Assembly (NCBI RefSeq): GCF_036985505.1
Contig: NZ_BTGQ01000008.1
Span: 62,001-126,000 of the forward strand
Direction of reading: 5' to 3'
DNA length: 64,000 nucleotides
Source: Croceitalea sp947503285
GTDB taxonomy: Bacteria; Bacteroidota; Bacteroidia; Flavobacteriales; Flavobacteriaceae
Shown here: positions 52,361 to 61,081 of the stretch, one piece after another
How the letters are laid out: each line of letters opens with the position of its first letter
Numbering within the stretch: the stretch's first letter is position 1
Program-made: the position numbers and the translations under genes
Notes under the pieces: generated by a model
Databases searched by the model: none
Seen by the model: the letters and a program-made list of their open reading frames with translations, nothing else
Told to the model about the DNA's origin: nothing

Positions 52361-52779
52361 TACGGGGCTATTTTAAGGGGTTCAAAGCGTTTGTAATGGT
52401 AAGTAATATTATCTTGGTTTACAACGACATAATTGTTTTCGTTCAAAACGGTGATTTGCTCTTCCCATGTGCTTAGATTGTTTTTATATCGTAAGATATA
52501 CGTGTCGCCTTGCTGTATTATGGTAAAGGGCTCTGCATCGTCTGATGTCGTATATGAGCCATCAAGCTTTGGTCGTACCTTCTTTTTAAAACCCTTCATT
52601 TCTTCCAGTGCTATAAAATCAACACTTGTGTTTACCGTGTAATTTTTCTTTTCCCCGTTCGCAAAGGTGACCTCGGTTATTTCCCAATAGCCATTGAGAT
52701 AGGGCAGGCTTTTTTCCGGAATCGAAGAGGTACATCCTACCAATAAAAAAATATAAAGGAGCATTTTGAAACGAACCAT
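52360..52779 (-). CDS. small lipoprotein between recF and the DUF721 gene (lipocalin-like)
   Basis: From the ATG at 52779 the protein has 139 residues with a lipoprotein signal (MLLYIFLLVGC). The mature part reads LNGYWEITEVTFANGEKKNY and then strands, recalling the short lipocalin-like domains of Bacteroidota. The longer frame from 52941 would overlap recF by about 160 bases and is rejected. The start lies 1 base behind the recF stop. A replication role is not implied. Confidence 0.82.
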   Translation of the reverse strand: MVRFKMLLYIFLLVGCTSSIPEKSLPYLNGYWEITEVTFANGEKKNYTVNTSVDFIALEEMKGFKKKVRPKLDGSYTTSDDAEPFTIIQQGDTYILRYKNNLSTWEEQITVLNENNYVVVNQDNITYHYKRFEPLKIAP

Positions 52780-52780
52780 A

Positions 52781-53860
52781 CTACAAGTTAAATATTTTGT
52801 AACCATGGTGAATGTTTTTAACCACATTTTCCGTTCTATCGGCATGGGTGTCACTAATGAAAATCTGTCCAAATGTATCATTATCCACCAAAGACACGAT
52901 TTGTGCGACCCTGGTCTCATCCAATTTATCAAAAATATCATCCAATAATAGAATAGGGGTGGTCTGTGCCTGTGCCTTGATGAAATGGAATTGGGCCAGT
53001 TTTAAGGCAATCAAGAAGGATTTTTGTTGCCCTTGGCTGCCAAATTTTTTGATGGGGTGACCAGCTATGGTGAATTCGAGATCATCTTTGTGAATGCCTA
53101 CGCTTGTGTATTGAAGGCTTCTGTCCTTATCCAAATTCGAAACAAGAAGGGAGGCGAGGTCATTGTCATATAACTTGCTTTGGTAGCCCAGGGAAACAGC
53201 TTCTTCGTTACCCGATATGTTTTCGTATTGTGTTTTGAAGATGGGAATGAACTTATTCAAGAATTGAGATCTTTTTTCAAAGATCTCAGTGCCTAGCCTG
53301 TGCAATTGCTCATTGTATATCGAGAGGGTGTCGTTATCAAAGGTTCGATTGAGTGCAAAATACTTGAGTAACGAGTTACGTTGGGTAAGTACCTTATTGT
53401 AGTTTAACAAGACTTTCAAATAAGCTTTATCGGATTGCGAGATTACCCCATCCACGAATTTCCGTCGGGTATCACTACCTTCCGTAATTAAGTCACGATC
53501 GGCTGGTGAAATAATGACCAAGGGCAAGAACCCAATATGGTCAGAAAACTTTTCATATGCCTTGCCATTTCGTTTAATGACTTTTTTTAACCCTCGTTTA
53601 AAACTACAGACGATTTTTTCGGTACGATCATCCTTTTCAAATTCCCCTTCAATTACGAAAAAATCCTCTCCGTGCTTTATGTTTTGGGTAGCTACCGGAT
53701 TGAAATAGCTTTTGCCGAAAGACAGGTGGTATATGGCATCGAGTATATTGGTCTTACCTACACCGTTTTTTCCGACCAGGCAATTGATAATGGGGTCAAA
53801 TTCAAGGTTGTGCGAAGTAAAATTTTTGTAATTGATTAAAGATAAGTGCTTTAAAAACAT
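52781..53860 (-). CDS. recF: DNA replication and repair protein RecF
   Basis: A 359-residue SMC-like ATPase that helps RecA loading at gaps. The Walker A is GKNGVGKT (30-37), the signature GSQGQQKSFLIALKLAQF, and Walker B PILLLDDIFDKLD. It acts with RecOR. It is not next to dnaA/dnaN here, which is common in Bacteroidota. It leads a small leftward set with a lipoprotein gene and the DUF721 gene. Confidence 0.96.
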   Translation of the reverse strand: MFLKHLSLINYKNFTSHNLEFDPIINCLVGKNGVGKTNILDAIYHLSFGKSYFNPVATQNIKHGEDFFVIEGEFEKDDRTEKIVCSFKRGLKKVIKRNGKAYEKFSDHIGFLPLVIISPADRDLITEGSDTRRKFVDGVISQSDKAYLKVLLNYNKVLTQRNSLLKYFALNRTFDNDTLSIYNEQLHRLGTEIFEKRSQFLNKFIPIFKTQYENISGNEEAVSLGYQSKLYDNDLASLLVSNLDKDRSLQYTSVGIHKDDLEFTIAGHPIKKFGSQGQQKSFLIALKLAQFHFIKAQAQTTPILLLDDIFDKLDETRVAQIVSLVDNDTFGQIFISDTHADRTENVVKNIHHGYKIFNL

Positions 53861-53946
53861 ATAACCCTTTAAATCTATTGGATTTTTCTATGGCAAAGAT
53901 TCCAAAAATAACGAATAATTTACCTTTCGGTTTTGGATAAAAACTT

Positions 53947-53954
53947 TATTTTTG
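53947..53954 (+). promoter_or_regulatory. putative -7 box of the TPR-ribH-mutL operon
   Basis: TATTTTTG (within TATTTTTGCGC) matches TAnnTTTG, 20 bases before the ATG at 53975. A weak -33 (TTTC) lies about 18 bases upstream. Confidence 0.45.
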
Positions 53955-53974
53955 CGCGATTAATAAAAATTAGA

Positions 53975-54739
53975 ATGGCTACATATAAAAAACGGGGCTT
54001 TAAACCAAAGAATAAAGAAGAAGAGATAGCGCTGGATGAGCAGAATAGCACTACCGCTGAGGTATTTAGCACGTTAGACGAGAGTGCTTCGAAGACCGAG
54101 GCATGGGTTTCCAAAAACCAAAATTATATTTTGGGGGTTATCGTCGCAGTAGCTGTAGGCATTTTAGGGTATTTGGCCTACAATCAGTTCATTCAAAAAC
54201 CTAAAGAAGCAAGTGCGGCCAATGAACTGTATTATCCACAGCAATATTTTGAACAGGCCATGGCAAATGAAACTGCAAAAGATTCTTTGTTGAACCTGTC
54301 GTTGAATGGTGCCGAGGGTAAATATGGTTTTTTGGATATTATTGAGGAGTACAGCGGCACAAAAGCAGCCAATTTGGCTTCGTACTCTGCCGGTATGGCC
54401 TATTTAAACCAACAGAATTACCAAGAGGCCATAACATATTTAGAACAATTTTCATCAGATGATGCCATATTGGGTGCTTTGGCAAAAGGGGCCATAGGTG
54501 ATGCATTCTCACAATTGAATCAAAATGAGGATGCTTTGGATTATTATGATAAGGCTATCGCCCATGGTCATGGTACGAATGACTTCACTACGCCGAAATA
54601 TCTTTACAAAGCTGGTATTATAGCGATGGAGCTCGGGTATAATGAGCGGGCAGCAACGTATTTTGAGCGTATTAAAGAAGAGTTTCCCACGGCACAACAA
54701 GCCAATAATATAGACGCCTTAATCGGTTCTGTTAACTAA
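53975..54739 (+). CDS. membrane-anchored tetratricopeptide protein (YfgM/BamD-like)
   Basis: From the ATG at 53975 (MATYKKRGFKPKNKEEE) the protein has 254 residues; the frame upstream lies over the promoter. A single membrane helix spans about 51-73 (YILGVIVAVAVGILGYLAYN). TPR units follow (ANLASYSAGMAYLNQQNYQ, KYLYKAGIIAMELGYNERA). The layout matches YfgM, which works with the SecYEG-PpiD chaperone site. It is first in the operon with ribH, mutL and two rhomboids. Confidence 0.85.
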   Translation: MATYKKRGFKPKNKEEEIALDEQNSTTAEVFSTLDESASKTEAWVSKNQNYILGVIVAVAVGILGYLAYNQFIQKPKEASAANELYYPQQYFEQAMANETAKDSLLNLSLNGAEGKYGFLDIIEEYSGTKAANLASYSAGMAYLNQQNYQEAITYLEQFSSDDAILGALAKGAIGDAFSQLNQNEDALDYYDKAIAHGHGTNDFTTPKYLYKAGIIAMELGYNERAATYFERIKEEFPTAQQANNIDALIGSVN

Positions 54740-54747
54740 GTGGCGTT

Positions 54748-55230
54748 ATGGCTACAGTAAACAAAAACTTATCGGTATACGATAAAGCTACGATACCTAG
54801 TGCCAAAGATTTAAGAATCGGTATTGTTGTGTCAGAATGGAATGGTACGATTACAGAGCCACTCTTTCAAGGGGCAAGGGAGGCACTTTTGGATTGTGGG
54901 GCCCAAGAACAACATATGATACGCTGGAATGTTCCTGGCAGTTATGAATTGGTCTTTGGTTGTAAAAAGATGATTGATACCCAAGAGGTCGATGTTGTCA
55001 TCGCCATCGGTAGTGTAATTCGAGGGGAGACCAGTCATTTTGAATACGTATGTAGTGCTACCGCACAAGGTATAAAAGACCTGAACGTTCAACGAGACAT
55101 TCCCGTTATTTTTTGTGTACTTACAGACGATACCCTTCAACAGTCCATTGATCGAAGTGGTGGAAAGCATGGCAATAAGGGTATTGAAGCGGCCATAGCC
55201 GCCATCAAAATGGCATCACTGGGTAACTAA
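54748..55230 (+). CDS. ribH: 6,7-dimethyl-8-ribityllumazine synthase
   Basis: The penultimate step of riboflavin synthesis. The family signatures VVSEWNGTITEPLFQGA, WNVPGSYELVFGC, IAIGSVIRGETSHFEYVC (with catalytic His) and FCVLTDDT are present; 160 residues is normal. It is 8 bases behind the TPR gene. Other rib genes are not nearby. Confidence 0.96.
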   Translation: MATVNKNLSVYDKATIPSAKDLRIGIVVSEWNGTITEPLFQGAREALLDCGAQEQHMIRWNVPGSYELVFGCKKMIDTQEVDVVIAIGSVIRGETSHFEYVCSATAQGIKDLNVQRDIPVIFCVLTDDTLQQSIDRSGGKHGNKGIEAAIAAIKMASLGN

Positions 55231-55318
55231 TGTAAGTTTAGCCGTCTTTTCATATTTAAATAACCACAGTGTTAACATTTTTTGTGAACCTAGCGTTACC
55301 GCTTTTTTTGTTTTTAAG

Positions 55319-55326
55319 TACCTTTG
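55319..55326 (+). promoter_or_regulatory. putative -7 box ahead of the 94-residue membrane protein gene
   Basis: TACCTTTG matches TAnnTTTG, 20 bases before the ATG at 55347. No -33 element at standard distance. It would make the mutL part of the run partly independent of ribH. Confidence 0.35.
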
Positions 55327-55346
55327 GGTAGGACGGTTCAGGTACT

Positions 55347-55631
55347 ATGCGAAATTTTTTAAAACTAAGAAGAAACAGGACTTTCGACTACAAGCCCCGA
55401 TATTATGAGGGCGAGGGTAGTCCTTATAAAATTGAGCACAAACTGGATAAGTATCGCAGTACCGCCAACAGTCAAAGAGGCCTAAAAAATAAGTTTTCCT
55501 CTGCCTTTGAAGATTTGAAAAGGGAAGGCGATAAAAATTTAAGGATTCGATTTTGGGTCATAGTAACGGTTTTGGTTTTGGTTTTTCTTTTCATAATCGA
55601 TTTCGACCTATCCATATTCTTTAGACGCTAA
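55347..55631 (+). CDS. small single-pass membrane protein of unknown function
   Basis: A 94-residue basic protein. The first 65 residues are polar with many Arg and Lys (LKLRRNRTFDYKPRYYEGEG), and one C-terminal membrane helix (FWVIVTVLVLVFLFIIDFDL) ends the protein. Position between ribH and mutL is a conserved spot in this family as far as I recall, so names such as riboflavin synthase subunit seen for relatives are proximity errors. Its TAA overlaps the mutL ATG (TAATG). Confidence 0.75.
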   Translation: MRNFLKLRRNRTFDYKPRYYEGEGSPYKIEHKLDKYRSTANSQRGLKNKFSSAFEDLKREGDKNLRIRFWVIVTVLVLVFLFIIDFDLSIFFRR

Positions 55632-57478
55632 TGGCTGACATTATAAAACTCTTACCAGATCATGTTGCCAATCAAATTGCAGCTGGTGAAGTGGTACAAC
55701 GCCCTTCTTCGGTGGTCAAGGAGCTTTTGGAGAATGCGCTTGATTCAGGTGCGAAAAGCATAAAGTTAATCGTAAAAGACGGCGGTAAAGCCCTGATACA
55801 GGTCGTTGACGATGGTAGTGGAATGAGCGAGACTGATGCAAGGCTATCTTTTGAGCGTCATGCCACTTCAAAAATAGCAAGGGCCGAAGATCTATTCAAT
55901 TTAAATACCAAGGGTTTTAGGGGCGAGGCCTTGGCTTCTATCGCTGCAGTGGCACATGTAGACCTACAAACAAGACCACGAAATTCAGATACGGGTACCC
56001 ATATCAAGATTGAAGGCAGCAAAGTGGTCGCCCAAGAAATTATCGCTACCCCCGTAGGAACATCGATTTCCGTAAAGAATCTGTTCTTTAATATCCCTGC
56101 CCGGCGAAATTTTCTAAAGTCCAATCAAGTCGAGTTGAGACATATCACCGATGAATTCCATAGGGTAGCCCTGGTACATCCTGAAGTGGCTTTTCAATTT
56201 TATAATAATGGTTCAGAACTGTTCAACTTGCCCCATGGTAATTTTCGACAACGTATCGTGCATGTTTTTGGAGCGAAAATGAATGAACGGTTGGTTCCGG
56301 TAACGGAAGAAACCGCCGTAGTCAATATTTCGGGTTTTATCTGTAAACCTGAATTTGCCAAAAAGGGTAGGGGGGCTCAATTTTTCTTTGCCAATGGTAG
56401 ATACATTAAAAGTCCATATTTGAATCATGCGGTCAATGCCGCGTTTGAAGGTCTTATCAAGTCTGATACCCATCCTGGATATTTTTTGTTTTTAGAGGTT
56501 TCGCCTTCATCAATCGACATTAACATCCACCCTACGAAAACAGAGGTGAAGTTTGATGATGAGAATACCCTGTACGCCATCTTGAGATCGACCATAAAAC
56601 ACGGTCTCGGTCAGTTTAATGTCATACCTGCATTGGATTTTGAACATGATAAAAATTTAGACACTCCTTATAACTACCGTAATAAGGAAGGTATTTTGCC
56701 AACGGTTGTCGTAGATGCTGGGTTTAATCCCTTTGAAACCAAGCAATCACCCAATCGTAGATCAGCCCCATCATATCAGAAACAACAGGTTAAAGGTTGG
56801 GAGGACCTGTATAAGGGTCAAGATGATCTCGATGCACCTTTTAGCAGTGTACACTTTGAAACCAGTACAGAGGCATTGGAGATTTTTGACAAAGATGAAA
56901 CAGGGTTCGAATCACAGCAAAAAACATTTCAACTGCATCGAAAGTTCATTGTTACCACTATTAAGTCGGGTTTATTATGTATCAATCAAAATAGGGCCCA
57001 CCAAAGGGTGCTCTATGAAAAGTTCTTGAATACCGATAGCACGAAAAAAGGCATTAGCCAACAATTGCTGTTTCCACAGCAACTTGGTTTTACAAGGGCT
57101 GAAATTGCCATATTACGGGCAATACATGAAGATTTAATTGCCTTAGGTTTTGACATCAAGTTTGTCGATGATGAAAAATTGACGATAACGGGTATACCGA
57201 ATATAATGACCGAAAGTTCAATTGGTGCCGTCTTTAATGAACTATTGCGTAACCATGGGAAAGTACATGGTGCGGATAGGGGCGTAGTGAAATCGGATAT
57301 CATGGCCAAAAGTCTTTGTAGTACATTAGCCATTAAAAATGGAAAACCACTTGACCCTGATTCCCAAATGGCCTTGGTCAATGATTTATTCGGGTGCGAA
57401 GAATCGAAACTGGACCCCTTCAATAAAGTGATATATGTAACTATCGATACTAACGATATAGAAAAAAAATTTATATAG
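55631..57478 (+). CDS. mutL: DNA mismatch repair protein MutL
   Basis: A 615-residue GHKL ATPase. The N-half is standard: VVKELLENALDSGA (Glu31, Asn35), DDGSGM, TSKIARAEDL, GFRGEALASIAAVAHV. The C-terminal domain carries NQNRAHQRVLYE (452-463) where endonuclease-type MutLs have DQHA(x)2E(x)4E, and DPFNKV (596-601) where they have CPHGRP, so the metal-dependent nicking site is missing. The next gene starts at the base after its stop. Confidence 0.95.
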   Translation: MADIIKLLPDHVANQIAAGEVVQRPSSVVKELLENALDSGAKSIKLIVKDGGKALIQVVDDGSGMSETDARLSFERHATSKIARAEDLFNLNTKGFRGEALASIAAVAHVDLQTRPRNSDTGTHIKIEGSKVVAQEIIATPVGTSISVKNLFFNIPARRNFLKSNQVELRHITDEFHRVALVHPEVAFQFYNNGSELFNLPHGNFRQRIVHVFGAKMNERLVPVTEETAVVNISGFICKPEFAKKGRGAQFFFANGRYIKSPYLNHAVNAAFEGLIKSDTHPGYFLFLEVSPSSIDINIHPTKTEVKFDDENTLYAILRSTIKHGLGQFNVIPALDFEHDKNLDTPYNYRNKEGILPTVVVDAGFNPFETKQSPNRRSAPSYQKQQVKGWEDLYKGQDDLDAPFSSVHFETSTEALEIFDKDETGFESQQKTFQLHRKFIVTTIKSGLLCINQNRAHQRVLYEKFLNTDSTKKGISQQLLFPQQLGFTRAEIAILRAIHEDLIALGFDIKFVDDEKLTITGIPNIMTESSIGAVFNELLRNHGKVHGADRGVVKSDIMAKSLCSTLAIKNGKPLDPDSQMALVNDLFGCEESKLDPFNKVIYVTIDTNDIEKKFI

Positions 57479-58237
57479 ATGCTGAGAATAACAGAAGCTG
57501 TAAAGCATATCTTGATAATCAACGTATTATTCTTTTTGGCGACCCAATTATATGCAGAGCAGATGTACCAGTGGTTTTCACTATGGTTTCCTAAGAACGA
57601 AAATTTTGGGTTATGGCAAATCGTGACCCATATGTTCATGCACGGGGGTATTGCGCATATTGGTTTCAATATGTTCGCCCTGTGGATGTTTGGGGGTCCG
57701 GTAGAACAAGCATTGGGTAAAAACCGGTTTTTATTCGTTTATTTCTCGGCAGGGCTGGGGGCAGTACTTTTTCAATTGGCCTTCTACTACTTTAGCTTTT
57801 TACCTGCTCAAGAAGCACTTTTAAATGTGGGGCTGACAGAAGATATGGTTATGGATGTCGTCAATTCAAGACAGTTTACCGAAGGTTTGTCAGATGTACA
57901 AAAGAACATGTTGAATTCGCAGACCACTGCTACCTATCTAGATGCCTATTTAGCACGTATGGTGGGTGCTTCTGGCTGCATTATGGGTATTTTGGCCGCT
58001 TTCGGTATGATGAACCCAGAAGCGAAGTTGATGCTCATATTTTTGCCAATTCCCATCAAGGCAAAATATTTTATACCGGGTATCATTTTGTTGGATGTGA
58101 TATCGGCAATCACGGGGCAATCATTTTTCAGTCCAAGTAATACCGCTTATATGGCCCACGTGGGTGGTGCGGTCGTCGGCTTTCTCATCATGTGGTACTG
58201 GAAGAAAAATCAGTTTAACAAAAATCGCTGGGATTAA
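57479..58237 (+). CDS. rhomboid family intramembrane serine protease, copy 1
   Basis: A 252-residue membrane protease. HMFMHGGIAHIGFNMFALW, the serine motif MVGASGCIMGIL (Ser165) and MAHVGGAVVG (His227) form the usual dyad, so it should be active. A long loop of about 50 residues (105-155) sits between helices. It starts directly at the base after the mutL stop and is one base ahead of the second rhomboid. Confidence 0.93.
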   Translation: MLRITEAVKHILIINVLFFLATQLYAEQMYQWFSLWFPKNENFGLWQIVTHMFMHGGIAHIGFNMFALWMFGGPVEQALGKNRFLFVYFSAGLGAVLFQLAFYYFSFLPAQEALLNVGLTEDMVMDVVNSRQFTEGLSDVQKNMLNSQTTATYLDAYLARMVGASGCIMGILAAFGMMNPEAKLMLIFLPIPIKAKYFIPGIILLDVISAITGQSFFSPSNTAYMAHVGGAVVGFLIMWYWKKNQFNKNRWD

Positions 58238-58238
58238 T

Positions 58239-59117
58239 ATGGCTAGTGGAGGATTACAATATCAATTTGCACGGCTCAATATTGCAGAAAAGTTAATAGC
58301 CATCAACGTAGCTATTTTTCTATTGGCCAATCTTATTCCCGTACTTTTCGGATTGTCAAGTAATTCAATTCTAACTTGGTTTGAATTACCTGAAGATTTG
58401 CTCAGGTTCTTGTCAAAACCATGGACATTGGTGACCTATGCCTTCATCCATGCCGGATTTGGGCATATTTTCTGGAATATGTTATTGTTGTACTTTTTTG
58501 GTAGGATCTTTCTTAACCTGTTCAATGAACAACGTTTTATTGCGGTATATTTTTTAGGGGTGATCAGTGGTGGTCTGTTGTTCATGTTGGGTTACAACAT
58601 TTTTCCGACACTTTCCGATACCAATGCGGTATTGTTAGGGGCTTCGGCCGGTGTAACTTCGGTATTGATCTTTACCTGTGCCTATATTCCCAATCAAGAG
58701 ATTCGAATCATCTTTTTCAATATCAAACTTTGGCAGTTGGGCATATTCGTGATCTTAAAAGACGTATTGACCCTTTCGATGGGTCAAAATGTCGGCGGTA
58801 TGCTTGCCCATATCGGTGGGGCGATCCTGGGTTATGTTTATGCGCGGCAGTTAATGAAGGGAACCGATATCGGAGAAGGTTTTATCAAACTTTTATCCTA
58901 TTTAGGTGGTTTATTCAGGCCAAGGGAAAAAAAAGGTCCGTTGAAGACCGTTTATAAAAAAAATACCACAAGGCGCACATCAAGAACCGTAGATTATGAT
59001 AAAGAAGCGCATCAGCGTAAAATTGATAGTATCTTAGATAAAATCAGTAAATCAGGATATGAGAGTTTATCTCAAGCCGAAAAAGATTTTTTGTTCAAAG
59101 CTGGTAAAGAGGATTAA
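58239..59117 (+). CDS. rhomboid family intramembrane serine protease, copy 2
   Basis: From the ATG at 58239 (MASGGLQYQFAR) the protein has 292 residues; the frame further upstream lies inside the first rhomboid gene. HAGFGHIFWNMLLLYFFGR, LLGASAGVTS (Ser136) and LAHIGGAILGY (His191) give a complete dyad. A polar C-terminal tail of about 80 residues follows, rich in Lys. It differs from its neighbour in loop and tail, so the substrates may differ. Confidence 0.93.
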   Translation: MASGGLQYQFARLNIAEKLIAINVAIFLLANLIPVLFGLSSNSILTWFELPEDLLRFLSKPWTLVTYAFIHAGFGHIFWNMLLLYFFGRIFLNLFNEQRFIAVYFLGVISGGLLFMLGYNIFPTLSDTNAVLLGASAGVTSVLIFTCAYIPNQEIRIIFFNIKLWQLGIFVILKDVLTLSMGQNVGGMLAHIGGAILGYVYARQLMKGTDIGEGFIKLLSYLGGLFRPREKKGPLKTVYKKNTTRRTSRTVDYDKEAHQRKIDSILDKISKSGYESLSQAEKDFLFKAGKED

Positions 59118-59120
59118 GGG

Positions 59121-60152
59121 TTGAAAATACATAAAATCGGGCACGGACTTTTAGTTGGTTTCAATGTCTTCTTGACGATAGTTTTGCTTTTACTGTTGAT
59201 GTCATATTATTTTGAGCTCTTCAATTATATAGCGGTTTTAAGTCTTTTTACCCCTATCTTGGTCGGATTACACTTTGGTTTTGTTCTTTACTGGTTGGCG
59301 AAACGAAAAAGAATGGCACTGCTATCATTCACGGCCCTAATAATCTCTTATTTGGTATTTGGTTCTTTTTATAGGTTTAATTCCCAAGATAATGACTTAA
59401 AAAATGAAGATGAATTAAAGGTACTTACATTCAATGTTTGGGGTTTTAATAAAAATGAGTGGATAAAAAAGCCCGGAATCGGGGATAAAATCATTGAATT
59501 TATAAGGGATGAAGATCCAGACATATTGTGCTTACAAGAACATAGTAGGATACGCCATAGACAGCTAAGACAGTATCCATTCAGAACGGAAACCCCTATT
59601 ACCGGTAGACCAAGGGCTACACAAGTCATTTTTTCAAAATTCCCGATCGTAGGGAACGGGTCATTAGAGTTGCCCAATACGGTAAACAATATCATTTTTG
59701 CTGATATACTCGTTCAAAAAGACACCATACGGGTATACAATGTTCATTTACAGTCGTATAAGATTGTTCCCAATTCGAACATAATCACACAAGAAAAGCA
59801 GACCAAAGAGACCTTCAAACGAATCGCCGAAACTTTTGATATGCAATATGATCAGGCCGTTAAACTTGATCAACATCGAAAAAAATGTAAGTATCCCACG
59901 TTGATAATGGGGGATTTTAATAATACCCAGTTCTCAAATGTTTACCGAACGATTCGAGCAAATATGAAAGATTCTTTTTTAAAGCAAGGAAAGGGAATTG
60001 GAAGGACCTATGAGTTATTCGATTTGCCCATGCGTATTGATTATATATTCGCCGATGACAATTTCAAGATAACCGGGCATAAAAACTACGATGTTGAATA
60101 TTCAGATCATTACCCCATAATGGCGTCATTGCGTTTGGAAGCTTATAAATAG
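59121..60152 (+). CDS. endonuclease/exonuclease/phosphatase (EEP) family membrane protein
   Basis: A 343-residue protein starting at TTG (59121). Three N-terminal membrane helices are followed by an EEP catalytic domain: LTFNVWGFN, ILCLQEHSRI, MGDFNNTQFS, RIDYIFAD and SDHYPIMASL. Such proteins cleave phosphodiesters in lipids or nucleic acids at the outer side of the membrane. It ends the operon, 3 bases behind the second rhomboid, and overlaps the convergent DUF6122 gene by 27 bases. Confidence 0.88.
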   Translation: MKIHKIGHGLLVGFNVFLTIVLLLLLMSYYFELFNYIAVLSLFTPILVGLHFGFVLYWLAKRKRMALLSFTALIISYLVFGSFYRFNSQDNDLKNEDELKVLTFNVWGFNKNEWIKKPGIGDKIIEFIRDEDPDILCLQEHSRIRHRQLRQYPFRTETPITGRPRATQVIFSKFPIVGNGSLELPNTVNNIIFADILVQKDTIRVYNVHLQSYKIVPNSNIITQEKQTKETFKRIAETFDMQYDQAVKLDQHRKKCKYPTLIMGDFNNTQFSNVYRTIRANMKDSFLKQGKGIGRTYELFDLPMRIDYIFADDNFKITGHKNYDVEYSDHYPIMASLRLEAYK

Positions 60153-60449
60153 GCAATCGACAAAATCCGCTATAATGTGGATGAGGAATGCCAATCCAAA
60201 AATTCTCGTTTTCTTTAAGGTAAAAAGTAAAATATAGATACCTATTGCATAATAACTATGAAGTGGGTGAAAATTGATACTACAACGATATTCATCAAAA
60301 ATAGGGGTAGCCCATAAATGATCGATATCTATCAGGATTCCGCCTAACAAAATAAGGATGGCCTTCAACCTATTGGTTTTGAAAAAGTAGAGGCCTATTC
60401 CAATCGGCACTAAAAAATGAATGCCATAATGAACGAAAAGCCTAATCAT
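60126..60449 (-). CDS. DUF6122 family membrane protein
   Basis: A 107-residue protein with three or four hydrophobic segments. GGILIDIDHLWATPIFDEYR and the FHPLHSYY motif recall YdjM-type putative metal-dependent membrane hydrolases, here of the Bacteroidota group DUF6122. Function unknown. It overlaps the WbqC-like gene by 8 bases and the convergent EEP gene by 27. Confidence 0.85.
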   Translation of the reverse strand: MIRLFVHYGIHFLVPIGIGLYFFKTNRLKAILILLGGILIDIDHLWATPIFDEYRCSINFHPLHSYYAIGIYILLFTLKKTRIFGLAFLIHIIADFVDCLFISFQTQ

Positions 60450-61074
60450 GCAAAGAAGGCGGTCTTAGTTGTTGCAGGTAATTCAGTGCATTCGTACCCT
60501 CATTAAAAAGCAAATCGATACCACTTGCGTTGGTAACGAAATAGTTACGGTCATCAAATACTTGAATATAAGGGGTATTTGAAAAGATATTTCCTTTTTT
60601 GGCAGTGGCAAGTGCCCTGTAATCCGTTACTTGGGCAGGATTTGTCTCGAAAGTTCCTGTTTTTAAACCAAAAGTCTCGACCGAAATATGCTCTAACAAA
60701 AAAGCAATGGTATCAAAATTGAAATCCATCAAAAAATCATACTTTTTTGTATACAATGGGGCGAGATGATCTTCATAAAATTCAAAATACGGTGAGGTGC
60801 GATAGGCGGTCTGTAAAGTACGCCAATGTTGTCTCTGCCAATTCACGCTATTGTCAATTCGAACCTCCTTATATTTCTGTCGCCCGTTATCCCCTCCCGT
60901 ATGTTTTATGGGAATGGTCAACGTATGCCTGCCTTGGTCGGTAGTGATATGACACCTATTTCGAAAGGTCTGTTTTTGGTAATTATCCCATACCTCCCAA
61001 ATGAATTCAGATTGTACCAGTACTGTTAGACTGGCGATATTTGGAAAATAGGTAGGATGTAAAAGTGCTTTCAA
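60442..61074 (-). CDS. WbqC-like family protein
   Basis: From a TTG at 61074 the protein has 210 residues and opens with LKALLHPTYFPNIASLTVLV, the usual WbqC start; the longer frame from 61188 covers the end of lepB and is rejected. KEVRIDNSVNWQRQHWRTL and YRTSPYFEFYED are conserved WbqC motifs. Relatives are linked to sugar or surface-polymer modification, but the activity is unknown. TTG is the nearest start codon, 8 bases behind the lepB stop. Confidence 0.8.
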   Translation of the reverse strand: MKALLHPTYFPNIASLTVLVQSEFIWEVWDNYQKQTFRNRCHITTDQGRHTLTIPIKHTGGDNGRQKYKEVRIDNSVNWQRQHWRTLQTAYRTSPYFEFYEDHLAPLYTKKYDFLMDFNFDTIAFLLEHISVETFGLKTGTFETNPAQVTDYRALATAKKGNIFSNTPYIQVFDDRNYFVTNASGIDLLFNEGTNALNYLQQLRPPSLHD

Positions 61075-61081
61075 AATAGAA

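Noticed and set aside
52780..52941. Extended N-terminus of the small lipoprotein
   Set aside because: It runs over the recF 3' end in another frame; the ATG at 52779 gives a textbook lipoprotein signal.
57013..57669. 218-codon frame on the minus strand across mutL and the first rhomboid
   Set aside because: Antisense to two conserved genes; its translated protein is Ser/Cys-rich with no domain.
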